A stretch of 64,000 nt of DNA from Nitrospiraceae bacterium (GTDB taxonomy: Bacteria > Nitrospirota > Nitrospiria > Nitrospirales > Nitrospiraceae), in assembly GCA_919902665.1 (NCBI GenBank), contig CAKKRK010000154.1, positions 1-64,000 on the forward strand, in the 5' to 3' direction. The notes beneath the pieces are model-generated. The model was not told the DNA's origin. It did not search any database and was given only the letters and a program-made list of their open reading frames with translations. Of the stretch, positions 28,901-37,592 are shown one piece after another (within the stretch, counting starts at the first letter, position 1; each line of letters begins with the position of its first letter). Made by a program: the position numbers and the translations under genes.

Positions 28901-31900
28901 GCTCTGGTCACGAGAGGAGTGCATCATCTCGACTAATTTGTCGAACGGGAAGTCCTGATTGGCATAGGCTTCTAATGCCGTTTCACGCACCCGCGCCATT
29001 AACTCGATGAACGTCGGATCGCCGGAGAGGTCGATACGGAGCACGAGTGTATTGACAAACGAGCCGATGATCGACTCGACCGCGGATTGAGTTCGGTTGG
29101 CGATGGGAGAGCCGACGGCCACATCAGTTTGGCCGGAATAGCGACGCAAGAGAATCTGGAAGCAGGCCAACAGGGTCATGAACACCGTCGCATTGTGTTC
29201 CGCGCTGAATTGTTTCAGTCGTTCGATCAACGAGGTGGGCAATTCCAGCATGCGATGTGAGCCGTTAAACGTTTGTACGACGGGCCGTGGATAATCGGTC
29301 GGCAACGAAAGCTTTGACAGCCCGGCCAATTTTTTCTGCCAATAGTCCGATTGTGTGCTCAGCCAGTCGTCGGTCAGACAACGTCGTTGCCACACAGCGT
29401 AGTCGGCATACTGAAGAGGGATCGGTTTTGCCGACGGAATGTCTCCTCGGCAAAACGCGTTGTAGAAGAAGGCAAACTCCTGGCCGATGACTCCGAATGA
29501 CCACTGGTCTCCGATGATATGGTGCATTGTGAGCACCAATACATGGTCCTCAGGCTCGATTTCGATCAAGAGGAATCGTGCCAGCGGGCCTTGCTCAAGA
29601 TCGAACCGTTGGTTTGCTTCCTGCTCCACAAGCTGGGCCGCTTGCTGTTGTCGCTCCTCGCGAGGCCGCTGGGTAAGGTCGACTTCGACCCAATGGGGAG
29701 GGCGAAAGGGGTGGATCGTTTGGACTGGTCCCTCACCCTTCATCATGAACGTCGTTCGAAATGCCTCATGGCGGTTACAGATGGCATCGACCGTCCTCCG
29801 GAGAGCTGATTTGTTGAGCCGTCCCATTTGCCGTGATGCAAACGGCATGTTATACGCCGTGCTCTCAGGGGCCAGTTGATACATCAGCCACATACGTTGC
29901 TGAGAATAGGACAAGGGGAGTGGCTGATCTCTCGGCACCGGAGTGATCGGTGGCATCACGGAAGCCGGCTGGTCCTTCTGGCGCAACCGCGCCACTTCTT
30001 GGGCCAATGCTGCAATCGTTGGTCGCGCAAACAGTGCCGGGAGTGAGATATCACTCTCAAAGAGTTCACGTATTCGAGAGACGAGTTGGGTCGCTAAGAG
30101 CGAGTGGCCTCCCTGCTCAAAGAAATGGTCGTGGACACCGGCCTCTGGGACTTGAAGCACGGATTTCCACAACTCAGCCAGAGATTCTTCGACCTGATTT
30201 CTGGGAGCCATTCTGGCTGCCGCTTGATCGGCTATGTGTTCTGGGGCGGGAAGCGCATGTCGATTCACTTTTCCGGTGGCACTGAGCGGCATCGTGTCGA
30301 GCGATAGAATGACGGATGGCACCATATAGTGCGGGAGTCGAGAGGCCAGATCACTGCGAATCTGTTCGAGCCTGTCTTTGAGCGACGACTCACCGGCGAC
30401 ATAACCGACCAACCGGTGTTGGTCCGGTTTATCTTCCCGAAGCAGCACCGCCGCGTGATGCACACCCGGAAAGTTACTCAGCACATATTCAATTTCCCCT
30501 AGTTCGATCCGATAGCCACGCAGCTTAACTTGTTGATCCATCCGTCCAAGAAACTCCACATTGCCATCGGCGCGATACCGAGCCAGGTCGCCGGTCCGAT
30601 ACAGTCTGGTGCCGGCCACGTAGGGATTCGCAAGAAACCGCTCTTGTGTCAATTGCGGCTGGTTGACATAGCCGCGGGCCAGACACTCTCCTGCGATATA
30701 CAGTTCTCCAGGCACGCCGATCGGCATCAGTTGCAGACTCGCATCCAGCACATAAAGTTGCATGTGGGCGATGGATTTTCCGATCGGAACGTGGGCTGCA
30801 GCTTCTTCTCGAGTTGTGTGATACACGCTGCACCAGACCGTGGCTTCCGTCGGTCCATATTCGTTGTACAGCGTGGCATGAGGCAGGAGCTGGTAATGTC
30901 GTCGCACGAGTTCAAGGGACAGACTCTCGCCGGCAGTAATGACGACACGAAGCGATTCCAGTTGAGCACTCAACGCCTCACCCAGCACGGCATGGTACAA
31001 CGAAGGGACCCACACGATGTGTGAGATGCGATGGTGCTCGATGAGCGCAGCAAGCTCTGTGGGATCACGGTGGGCGGTCTCCGATGGAATGACCAGTTCC
31101 CCCCCCTGCAGCAACGTCCAAAATATACCTGTCACAGAGCCATCAAAGGCCAGAGAGAAGGTCAGTAGGAATCGGGATACCGGGTCCTGATAGTACTGAA
31201 GTCTGGCTTGCAGAGAGGTCACCAGACTGCGGTGTGTCACGGCCACACCCTTGGGCCTCCCTGTCGAACCCGAGGTATATATGATATAGGCAAGCTGATC
31301 CGGGGAGACCGAAAGAGCGAGGTTCTCCTCCTCCGCTCCGCTTCCTGTGGGTGTAGACAGGGTTTCTACATCACAAATCTGGCCGCCATAGCTCTGTATA
31401 TGGTTACGGAGATGCGCCTGTGTGACGACGATGGAAACGTGCGAGTCCTCCAGCATGAGCTGGAGGCGGTGATCGGGAAAGGACGGATCCAGGGGAACAT
31501 AACCGCCCCCTGCTTTGAGAATACCCAAGAGGCCCACCAGGGCATCTACGGAGCGCTCGACACAGAGCCCAACCGGGAGATCTGCACTGACCCCCAATTT
31601 CTGTAGCGCGCGAGCGACTCGATTCGCTCGTCGGTTTAGCTCTTGGTAGCTGATGGACTGGTCTCCGCACGTGACGGCGAGTGCCAGGGGAGTCCGTTCT
31701 ACCTGTGCCTCGATGAGTGCATGGATACTGGAGGTCTGGGTGGACGGTTCGTCCCACGTCAGCTGAATATTCCGTCGCTCCTCGGCGGTGAGTAATGACA
31801 GTTGATCAAGACGGGCCTCAGGCTTCTTGAGAAATTCCTCAAGCAAGATCTCAAGTTGTCCCAGCATTCGGTCCACCGTCGAATCGTCAAAAATCGTCGA

Positions 31901-34900
31901 GTCATGGAGGAACGCCAGTTCCAGGCCGTGAGCCTTATTCACGACCATCAACACGAGGTCGAACTCCGATGCCGTCGGTTCCCAAGGGAGGTGAGTGACC
32001 TCAAGATCCCTGACGGTGAACGTGGACAAGGGATCGTCTTCATACACCATCATCACGTTGAAGAGTGGAGACAGTGACCGCTCACGCTGTAACGACAGCG
32101 CCTCGATCACCTCTTCAAACGGGAGTTCTTGGTGGTCATAGGCCTGCACCACTACACGGCGTATCTGCTTCAACAACTCCTGTCCTGTGAGTCCATCCGA
32201 TACTTCGGACCGCAATGCTACCGTATTGACGCAATACCCCATTAGGTCTTCGAGCTCTCTCCGACGCCTACCGGCCACGATCGATCCAATGACGATATCT
32301 GTCTCGTGTGTGTAACGATGGAGCCACGTCGCAAAGACGGCGTACAGCACCATGAACATCGTGAGGTTCTGACGCTGGCAGAAATGATCGAGACTGGCTG
32401 AAAGTCTTGGAGAAAGCGATCGTGACCGCACGCCTCCCTCGAACGTGCGCACCCGCGGCCGCTGACGATCGACCGGTAGTTCAGCAGGCGGCCGGCCGCC
32501 GCTCAACTGCTGGATCCAGTAGGCTCGATGGACTTCACGAAGGCCTTGATCCAGCCTGGATCTCTGCCAATCGGCATAGTCCGCATACTGAACGGTCAAT
32601 GTGGGCAGTAGAGCCTTTTGAACATCACCACCGGCTTCCCATAGAAGGGCCAGCTCCTTCCAGAAGATACGGAGAGACCACCCGTCGGCGACGAGGCGGT
32701 GGAATGTCAGTGCCAGGACATGCACATTGTGCTGAAGCGACAGCAGGGTCACTCTGAATAGTGGTCCTTGGCGCAAGTCGAATGGTTGGCTCCTATCCGC
32801 TCGTAGGAATTGCCGCATCTGAAGTTCTTGTTCCGTAGGGTCGAATACTTGGAAATCTTGCCGTCCTATCGTGATGATCGCCTCACGGGAGACCTCCGCG
32901 AATCCTTCACCTCGCTCCGATCCGAAACGAGTTCGAAGAATTTCGTGACGGCGGACGATTTCCCGCACCGACCGCTCCAATACCTCGGGATTGACCGGTC
33001 CACGGATGCGCACGCTCATGGAAATATGATTGATCGCGCTCCCAGGATGAACTTGCTCCAAGAACCAGAGTCGCTGCTGAGAAGGGCTGAGAGGAATTCT
33101 GCCCTCCCTTGTGGATGTCGAGCGAAGCAGAATGCGCGGAATCCCCGCCCTGTCGCCTTCTGCGTCATCTGGACTCGTGCTTAGTTCATCGATCCGAGTG
33201 GCCAGTGCGGACAAGGTCGGACATTCAAACAGTACACTGAGGGGGAGTTCAACGTGGAAGACGTCGAGGATACGCGCAACAACCTGTGCGGCAAGGAGCG
33301 AATTGCCGCCGAGTGAGAAGAAGTTCGCGTGACGGTGCGGAAGGTGTCCTCCAAGCACCTCTTGCCAGATATCGGCCAGCCTTGTTTCGATGCTGGTTTG
33401 TGGGCTCTCGCTCGATACCCCATCGGTCTCAGCGCTCCGATCAGACTCCAGCGTACTCGATCCGACGACAGCGAGCTGGCCGGCCTCAAAGGCGGCCTTG
33501 CAGGCGCCTCGTTGAATTTTCCCGCTGGAGGTTCGTGGGATTGTGCCGGACTTGATCAGCACCACCGTGTGGATTTCGAGTTCATATTCGTCAGCCAACG
33601 CGCGACGTATGCAGCCCACCACCTCCGCCAGGTCGGATTCAGATACCTGCTTCTCGATCTCATGGACCAGTGCCACACGTTCTCCGGTCTTGTCCTCAAT
33701 CGAGAAGGCCGCTCCATATCCTCGTCGTAAGCCGGGGTGCGCTTGCTGGGCCGACCACTCCAGATCGTGGGGGTAATAGTTCCGTCCACGCACGATGATC
33801 AGATCTTTGAGGCGTCCGGTTAGGAACAGCTCTTTGTTGTGGATAAATCCCAGATCGCCAGTCCGTAAATAGAGACCCTCACCTGACCCAGCAAGAGCGG
33901 CCTTAAATGTGGCATCCGTTTCTTCTGGTTTGCCCCAGTATCCAGCGCCGATCCCGGTTCCGGCCAGCCATACCTCTCCCACCACGCCTGCTGGGCACTC
34001 AGCGTGAGTCACAGGATTCACAATCCGTACATGCGTCTCTTCGAGAGGCTCCCCGCATCCAACCAATGTCCGCGTTCCCTGTTCTGAGGCGGGAGCCTCT
34101 TTGATGATCGAGTTGGCTAATGCGTCGGTCTCAACATGCAAGAAGCTCGGCTCTGCTCCGGCCCGCTTCACCGTCACCAAGAGCGTGGCTTCAGCGAGTC
34201 CATACGCCGGGGCAAACGTCGTTCGCCGGAAGCCATGTGGACCGAAGATATCGATAAACTGCTTCACTGTCTCCGGACGGATGGGTTCGGCGCCGCAACT
34301 GGCGACGAGCCATGTACTCAAGTCAGCTCGCCACTCCTTCTGTTGCCGCACAGCCCTGAGACACGCCTCATAGGAAAAATTCGGTCCCCCGCTGTGGGTA
34401 ATCTCAAATCGAGACACCGCATCGAGCCAACGTAATGGCCGCCGGAGGAACGTGACGGGTGACATCAGATAGGCAGGAATGCCGGCGTAGAACGGGGCGA
34501 TGATTCCGTGCAGTAATCCATAGTCATGGAAATAGGGCAACCAACAGAGCGACCGGCTGCTATCCGATACGTCTCCGGCCAGACTCAAGGCCCTGCAGTG
34601 AGCGAGGACATTTTCCTGGCTGATCATGACACCGCGAGGAGTGGCCGTCGATCCTGACGTATATTGCAGGTAGGCAAGAGGGTTCCTGTGAGGCCGTGGC
34701 CACTCAACCGAATCGACTGACGTGTAGGGTTGATTGGTTGCGACCCATGTGATCGGGCCCGTCTCGTTGGCAATCGCAAGCTCCGAAGACAAAGCCGTGA
34801 TACTTGAAGTCGTGAGGACCAGCGATACCCGGGCATCCTCGATAATGCTGCGCAGTCTGGGCAGAGCATGTTTCCGCCTGATGGGGTCGGGAGCCGGAGC

Positions 34901-35182
34901 AGGAACTGGTACAAGCCCGGCACAGACACATGCCCAAAAGGCGCATGCGGCATCGAGTCCCTGAGGGTAGAGCAGAAGGGCTCTGGTTCCCAGTCGAGCC
35001 ACGTGTGTGAGATGGCGGGCTAGCGAACGTACGGTCCCTTCGAGTTGAGCATAGGTCAGCTGACTCTCAATCTCGAGGTTGTCACGAAGAAGCGCATAGG
35101 CAAGTGCCTCTGGCTGTTGGCGGCATCGATGCTCGAAGAGATCAGGGAGGTTGTGGATCGCCCGAGGTGGAAGTTTAGACAT
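25952..35182 (-). CDS. FAAL-started two-module nonribosomal peptide synthetase with thioesterase
   Basis: 3076 residues. Domains: fatty acyl-AMP ligase (1-575; LQYTSGSTATPRGVMIS, SGGPNFSYEAC), PCP1 (596-665, Ser628 in LGGNSLL), C1 (694-1135), A1 (1152-1645), PCP2 (1660-1730, Ser1694), C2 (1752-2195), A2 (2212-2700), PCP3 (2715-2785, Ser2750) and thioesterase (2808-3060). The plan predicts a fatty acid loaded as an acyl-adenylate, two amino acids added, then release. My reading of the specificity pockets is DGTVIAEVWK for A1 (Tyr-like, weak) and DILQLGMIWK for A2 (Gly, strong). C1 carries HRLVADG instead of HHxxxDG, and C2 has HHIIGDQ. The thioesterase nucleophile motif is GACTGG, with Cys in place of Ser. 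No epimerase or reductase is present. The start ATG lacks a clear ribosome site. Confidence 0.95.
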   Translation of the reverse strand: MSKLPPRAIHNLPDLFEHRCRQQPEALAYALLRDNLEIESQLTYAQLEGTVRSLARHLTHVARLGTRALLLYPQGLDAACAFWACVCAGLVPVPAPAPDPIRRKHALPRLRSIIEDARVSLVLTTSSITALSSELAIANETGPITWVATNQPYTSVDSVEWPRPHRNPLAYLQYTSGSTATPRGVMISQENVLAHCRALSLAGDVSDSSRSLCWLPYFHDYGLLHGIIAPFYAGIPAYLMSPVTFLRRPLRWLDAVSRFEITHSGGPNFSYEACLRAVRQQKEWRADLSTWLVASCGAEPIRPETVKQFIDIFGPHGFRRTTFAPAYGLAEATLLVTVKRAGAEPSFLHVETDALANSIIKEAPASEQGTRTLVGCGEPLEETHVRIVNPVTHAECPAGVVGEVWLAGTGIGAGYWGKPEETDATFKAALAGSGEGLYLRTGDLGFIHNKELFLTGRLKDLIIVRGRNYYPHDLEWSAQQAHPGLRRGYGAAFSIEDKTGERVALVHEIEKQVSESDLAEVVGCIRRALADEYELEIHTVVLIKSGTIPRTSSGKIQRGACKAAFEAGQLAVVGSSTLESDRSAETDGVSSESPQTSIETRLADIWQEVLGGHLPHRHANFFSLGGNSLLAAQVVARILDVFHVELPLSVLFECPTLSALATRIDELSTSPDDAEGDRAGIPRILLRSTSTREGRIPLSPSQQRLWFLEQVHPGSAINHISMSVRIRGPVNPEVLERSVREIVRRHEILRTRFGSERGEGFAEVSREAIITIGRQDFQVFDPTEQELQMRQFLRADRSQPFDLRQGPLFRVTLLSLQHNVHVLALTFHRLVADGWSLRIFWKELALLWEAGGDVQKALLPTLTVQYADYADWQRSRLDQGLREVHRAYWIQQLSGGRPPAELPVDRQRPRVRTFEGGVRSRSLSPRLSASLDHFCQRQNLTMFMVLYAVFATWLHRYTHETDIVIGSIVAGRRRRELEDLMGYCVNTVALRSEVSDGLTGQELLKQIRRVVVQAYDHQELPFEEVIEALSLQRERSLSPLFNVMMVYEDDPLSTFTVRDLEVTHLPWEPTASEFDLVLMVVNKAHGLELAFLHDSTIFDDSTVDRMLGQLEILLEEFLKKPEARLDQLSLLTAEERRNIQLTWDEPSTQTSSIHALIEAQVERTPLALAVTCGDQSISYQELNRRANRVARALQKLGVSADLPVGLCVERSVDALVGLLGILKAGGGYVPLDPSFPDHRLQLMLEDSHVSIVVTQAHLRNHIQSYGGQICDVETLSTPTGSGAEEENLALSVSPDQLAYIIYTSGSTGRPKGVAVTHRSLVTSLQARLQYYQDPVSRFLLTFSLAFDGSVTGIFWTLLQGGELVIPSETAHRDPTELAALIEHHRISHIVWVPSLYHAVLGEALSAQLESLRVVITAGESLSLELVRRHYQLLPHATLYNEYGPTEATVWCSVYHTTREEAAAHVPIGKSIAHMQLYVLDASLQLMPIGVPGELYIAGECLARGYVNQPQLTQERFLANPYVAGTRLYRTGDLARYRADGNVEFLGRMDQQVKLRGYRIELGEIEYVLSNFPGVHHAAVLLREDKPDQHRLVGYVAGESSLKDRLEQIRSDLASRLPHYMVPSVILSLDTMPLSATGKVNRHALPAPEHIADQAAARMAPRNQVEESLAELWKSVLQVPEAGVHDHFFEQGGHSLLATQLVSRIRELFESDISLPALFARPTIAALAQEVARLRQKDQPASVMPPITPVPRDQPLPLSYSQQRMWLMYQLAPESTAYNMPFASRQMGRLNKSALRRTVDAICNRHEAFRTTFMMKGEGPVQTIHPFRPPHWVEVDLTQRPREERQQQAAQLVEQEANQRFDLEQGPLARFLLIEIEPEDHVLVLTMHHIIGDQWSFGVIGQEFAFFYNAFCRGDIPSAKPIPLQYADYAVWQRRCLTDDWLSTQSDYWQKKLAGLSKLSLPTDYPRPVVQTFNGSHRMLELPTSLIERLKQFSAEHNATVFMTLLACFQILLRRYSGQTDVAVGSPIANRTQSAVESIIGSFVNTLVLRIDLSGDPTFIELMARVRETALEAYANQDFPFDKLVEMMHSSRDQSSAPLVQVLFNVPNAPIGEINVQGLSWVPFEVETQAAQFDLSLTIETEFSRRAYLTFNTNLFEPQTAERMLGQYKLLLQSALANPQRKLSELPTVTAPEQQQMLQDWNRTQREYPQSECFPQLFEAQVKRTPEAVALSMGSKALRYGELNARANQLAGYLRTLGAQPGVTVGISLDRSLDMVIALLAVLKAGAAYVPLDPEFPRNRLRYMAENASLAVVLTSASLAARFDAKVCRLLCLDREEERIVQEADHNLGPIATPQDLAYILYTSGSTGQPKGVEIPHRALVNFLSSIRQEPGCTAHDVMLSVTTISFDIFGLELYVPLLAGARVEIARRAVAMDGRQLRDLCETVQPTIMQATPATWRMLVDVGWRGSSRLTVLCGGEALPPDLAASLLERCLALWNMYGPTETTIWSTIERIDRTDREITIGRPIANTDVYILDQFLQPAPIGVSGELYIGGHGLARGYRGQPDLTAERFIPHPFSPEPLARLYRTGDLARYRRDGRIVHLGRSDHQVKIRGYRIELGEIETALSRHQAVRQAAVIAREDQQGAKQLVAYLVCQEGPAPSQQELRLFLRSEIADYMVPSVFVFLKTMPLTANNKVDRKALPSAVSSISDELVHSGPRNQAEVQLTALWRQVLEVPKIGIHDNFFDLGGHSLKAAHLFFLLEQVYGRRLPLATLFQAPTIAELASVLSQENWTPPWQSFVAIQPNGSAVPIFMVPGVGGNVLVFAQLAKLLGPNQPSYGLQARGLDGKEAPFTSVPEMASHYVAQIRRFRPNGPYTVLGACTGGLIAYEMAQQLVEQGQAVTLVVMDTWYPSTYRPHRYKLPMRFGLPLFLLWRILRTIPKLARLPVKDWASVLQHRYKRLMSLSQTNAANDQLFFEFQVEQVTRATLQAVARYDVRKYPGHILNIMASKRYVAQSVTDTRHVWPDFGGEGSKTVQVAAINSGQLLVAPHVEEVTKHLQAFLGEDTQNKPAPLANVI

Positions 35183-35587
35183 GGATGCGAGACACAGGCT
35201 GCCCTTGAATCGCTAAGAATAGCCGCTATCAACTATCTGTCTAGCGACGAGTACAAACGTAGATTGATTGATCATAATTGGGAAGAATTTCTCGTTTTTT
35301 AACCGGTTCAGAAATTGACCACTGTGTATTGTGGCGAGCCCTCATGCCTAGACGAGGAACCCTGTCCGCAAACTGATGCACAGGTCACACTCTGTTGTGA
35401 AGGCTGTAGCATCTTGCGCCAGTTGGTGAGGAGGTCCTGGGGTATTTGTCGTCAGTTCAGGCCCCTATTCCCCGCACCATCCTAGCAAAACCATCTAAAT
35501 AATTGATATATAATGAGAAAACTCTCTAGGCCCGTTGAGAGACAATGGCACATTGATCGCAAGGTTTGGCCCTCGAAGGGAGTGCAA
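35183..35587. other. divergent intergenic region upstream of the NRPS operon
   Basis: This 405-base region separates the minus-strand NRPS operon from the plus-strand cytochrome at 35588. It contains an AT-rich patch near 35270-35300 and a TATAAT-like -10 at 35509-35514 for the cytochrome, with a poor -35. I see no gene, no sigma-54 site and no strong hairpin. Confidence 0.4.
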
Positions 35588-35977
35588 ATGCATATCACAC
35601 GACGACTGGTAGTCTGTTGCGCAATGTTAGCCGGTCTGTTCGGGCTGGGGTTCAGCAATCTTGGAGTGAAAGAGCTTGATGTCACGGCAAAGGGCGGTGA
35701 TCCAGTCAGTGGACGCGAAATCTACGTGAACACATGCATCCGCTGCCACGGAATCGACGGGAAAGGTGCACTCGGAATTAAACTTGTTCCACCTCCGGCG
35801 GATCTGACCTCACTCGCCGTTCAGAGTCGGCTCGACGGGACCTTGTTTCGACGAATTCATGGAGGAAAACCCAATACCGCCATGGGTGCGTGGAAACATG
35901 CGCTCTCCGATGAGGAAATTTGGGATGTTCTGGCCTATGTGCGCACATTCGGGGTCGAGTCCAGTGGGCAACCATAA
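35588..35977 (+). CDS. small class I cytochrome c
   Basis: The start is set to ATG 35588, preceded by GAAGGGAG, rather than 35513. The 129-residue product has a signal peptide, the haem motif CIRCHG and the distal ligand region PNTAMGAWKHALSDEEIWDVLAYV. It is a clear paralogue of the cytochrome at 21544, across the NRPS operon. It probably carries electrons in the periplasm. Confidence 0.88.
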   Translation: MHITRRLVVCCAMLAGLFGLGFSNLGVKELDVTAKGGDPVSGREIYVNTCIRCHGIDGKGALGIKLVPPPADLTSLAVQSRLDGTLFRRIHGGKPNTAMGAWKHALSDEEIWDVLAYVRTFGVESSGQP

Positions 35978-36062
35978 AGTTGAATCCAATGGGTGGGAGT
36001 TGTCTCATACGAGTGTGTCAGGGAAATACGATCAACTCCATTTTCGATGAGGAGGTAATGCC

Positions 36063-36281
36063 ATGACGTGCAATGTTGGAGGGATTGAGAGACCTTTACG
36101 AATTGGAGCAGGGCTACTGGCCATCATGATCGGCATCTTTGCTGGGCTTTCGACTGCAGTAGCGGGAACAGCACTTGCGGTGGGGGCCATACTGCTGCTC
36201 ACGGGAGCGGTGGGATATTGTCCGCTGTTTACGTTGTTCGGAATTAGCACCTGCTCTCGGGCGTCCGGTATCAAGAAATGA
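36063..36281 (+). CDS. DUF2892 inner-membrane protein
   Basis: A 72-residue protein with two hydrophobic helices and the ending GYCPLFTLFGISTC, which is the DUF2892 pattern also seen at 1357. It starts with MTCNVGGIERPLRIGAG, typical of the family. The GAGGAGG ribosome site is well placed. The cytochrome lipoprotein that follows starts 10 bases after its stop, so the two are probably co-transcribed. Confidence 0.82.
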   Translation: MTCNVGGIERPLRIGAGLLAIMIGIFAGLSTAVAGTALAVGAILLLTGAVGYCPLFTLFGISTCSRASGIKK

Positions 36282-36291
36282 GGTGAACGCT

Positions 36292-37146
36292 GTGAGCCGA
36301 CCGGTCATTGCAGGCGTCGTGTTGGTGAGTATGCTGGTGGGGACGATCAGCTGTGTCCCACCTCCACGAGTGACGGAGAGTGAGGAGGGGGCTGTTCGTC
36401 GGATCACGGGGTCGCCAGTCGATGCGCTGTTTGTCCCACCATCGCCTGAAACAATTCCAGGTGATCTGAGGGGCGAGCAGATTCGCCTGGGCTACAAGAT
36501 GATTGTTGACACGCAGGAATATGGGAAACGGTATGTTGGAAACGCGCTCAACTGCACCAATTGTCATTTAGATGCGGGACTCAATCCAAATTCTGCATCC
36601 TTCGTCGGTATCGCCACTCTCTATCCCCAGTATCGTGAACGAGCCGGCCGACAGATGACGCTGGTCGATCGAATCAACGAGTGTTTCGAACGCAGTATGA
36701 ACGGAAAACCTCTGCCGCCCGACAGTGTGAAGCTCACGGCCATTGTCGCGTACATCACATGGTTATCACAGAATATGCCGCCCGGCGTTGAGGTCCCATG
36801 GCGAGGAATCCCACGCCTCATCTCGACCCATCAGCCTGACCCTCTCAACGGCAAAAAGGTCTTTGAGAAAAAGTGTGTCTTCTGCCACGGTTCCGACGGG
36901 CAAGGCACCATGGCGGCACCGCCTGTGTGGGGGCCTCGTTCGTACAACATTGGCGCAGGCATGGCGCGGGTGAGTGTAGCCGCCTCATTTATCAAAGCCA
37001 ACATGCCGCGAGGCTGGGGCTGGACGGTGACGGACGACGAAGCCATCGATGCTGCGGCTTATATCAATACGCAGCCACGACCGGATTTTCCCGACAAGGT
37101 CCACGACTGGCCGAAGGGGGGCAAGCCGGCAGATGTACCCTATTGA
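36292..37146 (+). CDS. dihaem cytochrome c lipoprotein, TsdA-like
   Basis: The GTG at 36292 (ribosome site GAGGTGA) gives a 284-residue lipoprotein with lipobox VGTISC; the ORF-track start would read through the upstream gene. Two haem motifs are present, CTNCH and CVFCH. The text around them (LDAGLNPNSASFVG; GSDGQG, PPVWGPRSYNIGAGM) follows the thiosulfate dehydrogenase (TsdA) family. TsdA oxidises thiosulfate to tetrathionate or the reverse. Whether this protein uses thiosulfate cannot be told, since the special Cys ligand of haem 1 was not identified with certainty. Confidence 0.75.
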   Translation: MSRPVIAGVVLVSMLVGTISCVPPPRVTESEEGAVRRITGSPVDALFVPPSPETIPGDLRGEQIRLGYKMIVDTQEYGKRYVGNALNCTNCHLDAGLNPNSASFVGIATLYPQYRERAGRQMTLVDRINECFERSMNGKPLPPDSVKLTAIVAYITWLSQNMPPGVEVPWRGIPRLISTHQPDPLNGKKVFEKKCVFCHGSDGQGTMAAPPVWGPRSYNIGAGMARVSVAASFIKANMPRGWGWTVTDDEAIDAAAYINTQPRPDFPDKVHDWPKGGKPADVPY

Positions 37147-37164
37147 GTGGTCGACAGGAGCGAG

Positions 37165-37581
37165 ATGAAACTTACGGCTACCTTTCACGGAGGAACACGC
37201 TACGACATTGTGAGCGGCAAACATCGAGTCATCACCGACCAGCCGGCGGAGGATGGAGGGCAGGATGCCGGAATGGGTCCGGTCGAACTCTTTGTCGGGT
37301 CCGTCGCGAGTTGTGTGGCGTACTTCGTCGGGCAATTCTGTGGGCGGCACGGCATTGCTCGAGACGGCTTGACGGTCGATGCGGAATGGACGATGGCCGA
37401 AGTTCCGCACCGTGTCGGTCGTATCGAGATCGGAATCCATCTACCCCATCGCATCAGCGCAGAACAAAAAGAACGCCTGTTGAAGGTCGCGCATGGCTGC
37501 ACCGTGCATCAATCCCTCGCGGTTCCTGCCGGCGTGGCGATCGAACTTAATCCCCATCCTCGTGCGGAGAAACCTTCGTGA
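37165..37581 (+). CDS. OsmC-family protein
   Basis: A 138-residue OsmC/Ohr-like protein when started at ATG 37165 (GGAG a few bases upstream); GTG 37147 is an alternative. The two family cysteines appear in VASCVAYFVGQFCG and VAHGCTVHQSL. It probably reduces peroxides or persulfides. It follows the TsdA-like cytochrome by 18 bases and precedes the tetrahaem cytochrome, consistent with one operon. Confidence 0.85.
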   Translation: MKLTATFHGGTRYDIVSGKHRVITDQPAEDGGQDAGMGPVELFVGSVASCVAYFVGQFCGRHGIARDGLTVDAEWTMAEVPHRVGRIEIGIHLPHRISAEQKERLLKVAHGCTVHQSLAVPAGVAIELNPHPRAEKPS

Positions 37582-37592
37582 AAGGAGCAGCG

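Noticed and set aside
35270-35300. Hairpin and T-run near CTCGTTTTTTAACC as a terminator
   Set aside because: No stable stem precedes the T-run on the plus strand and no plus-strand gene ends there.
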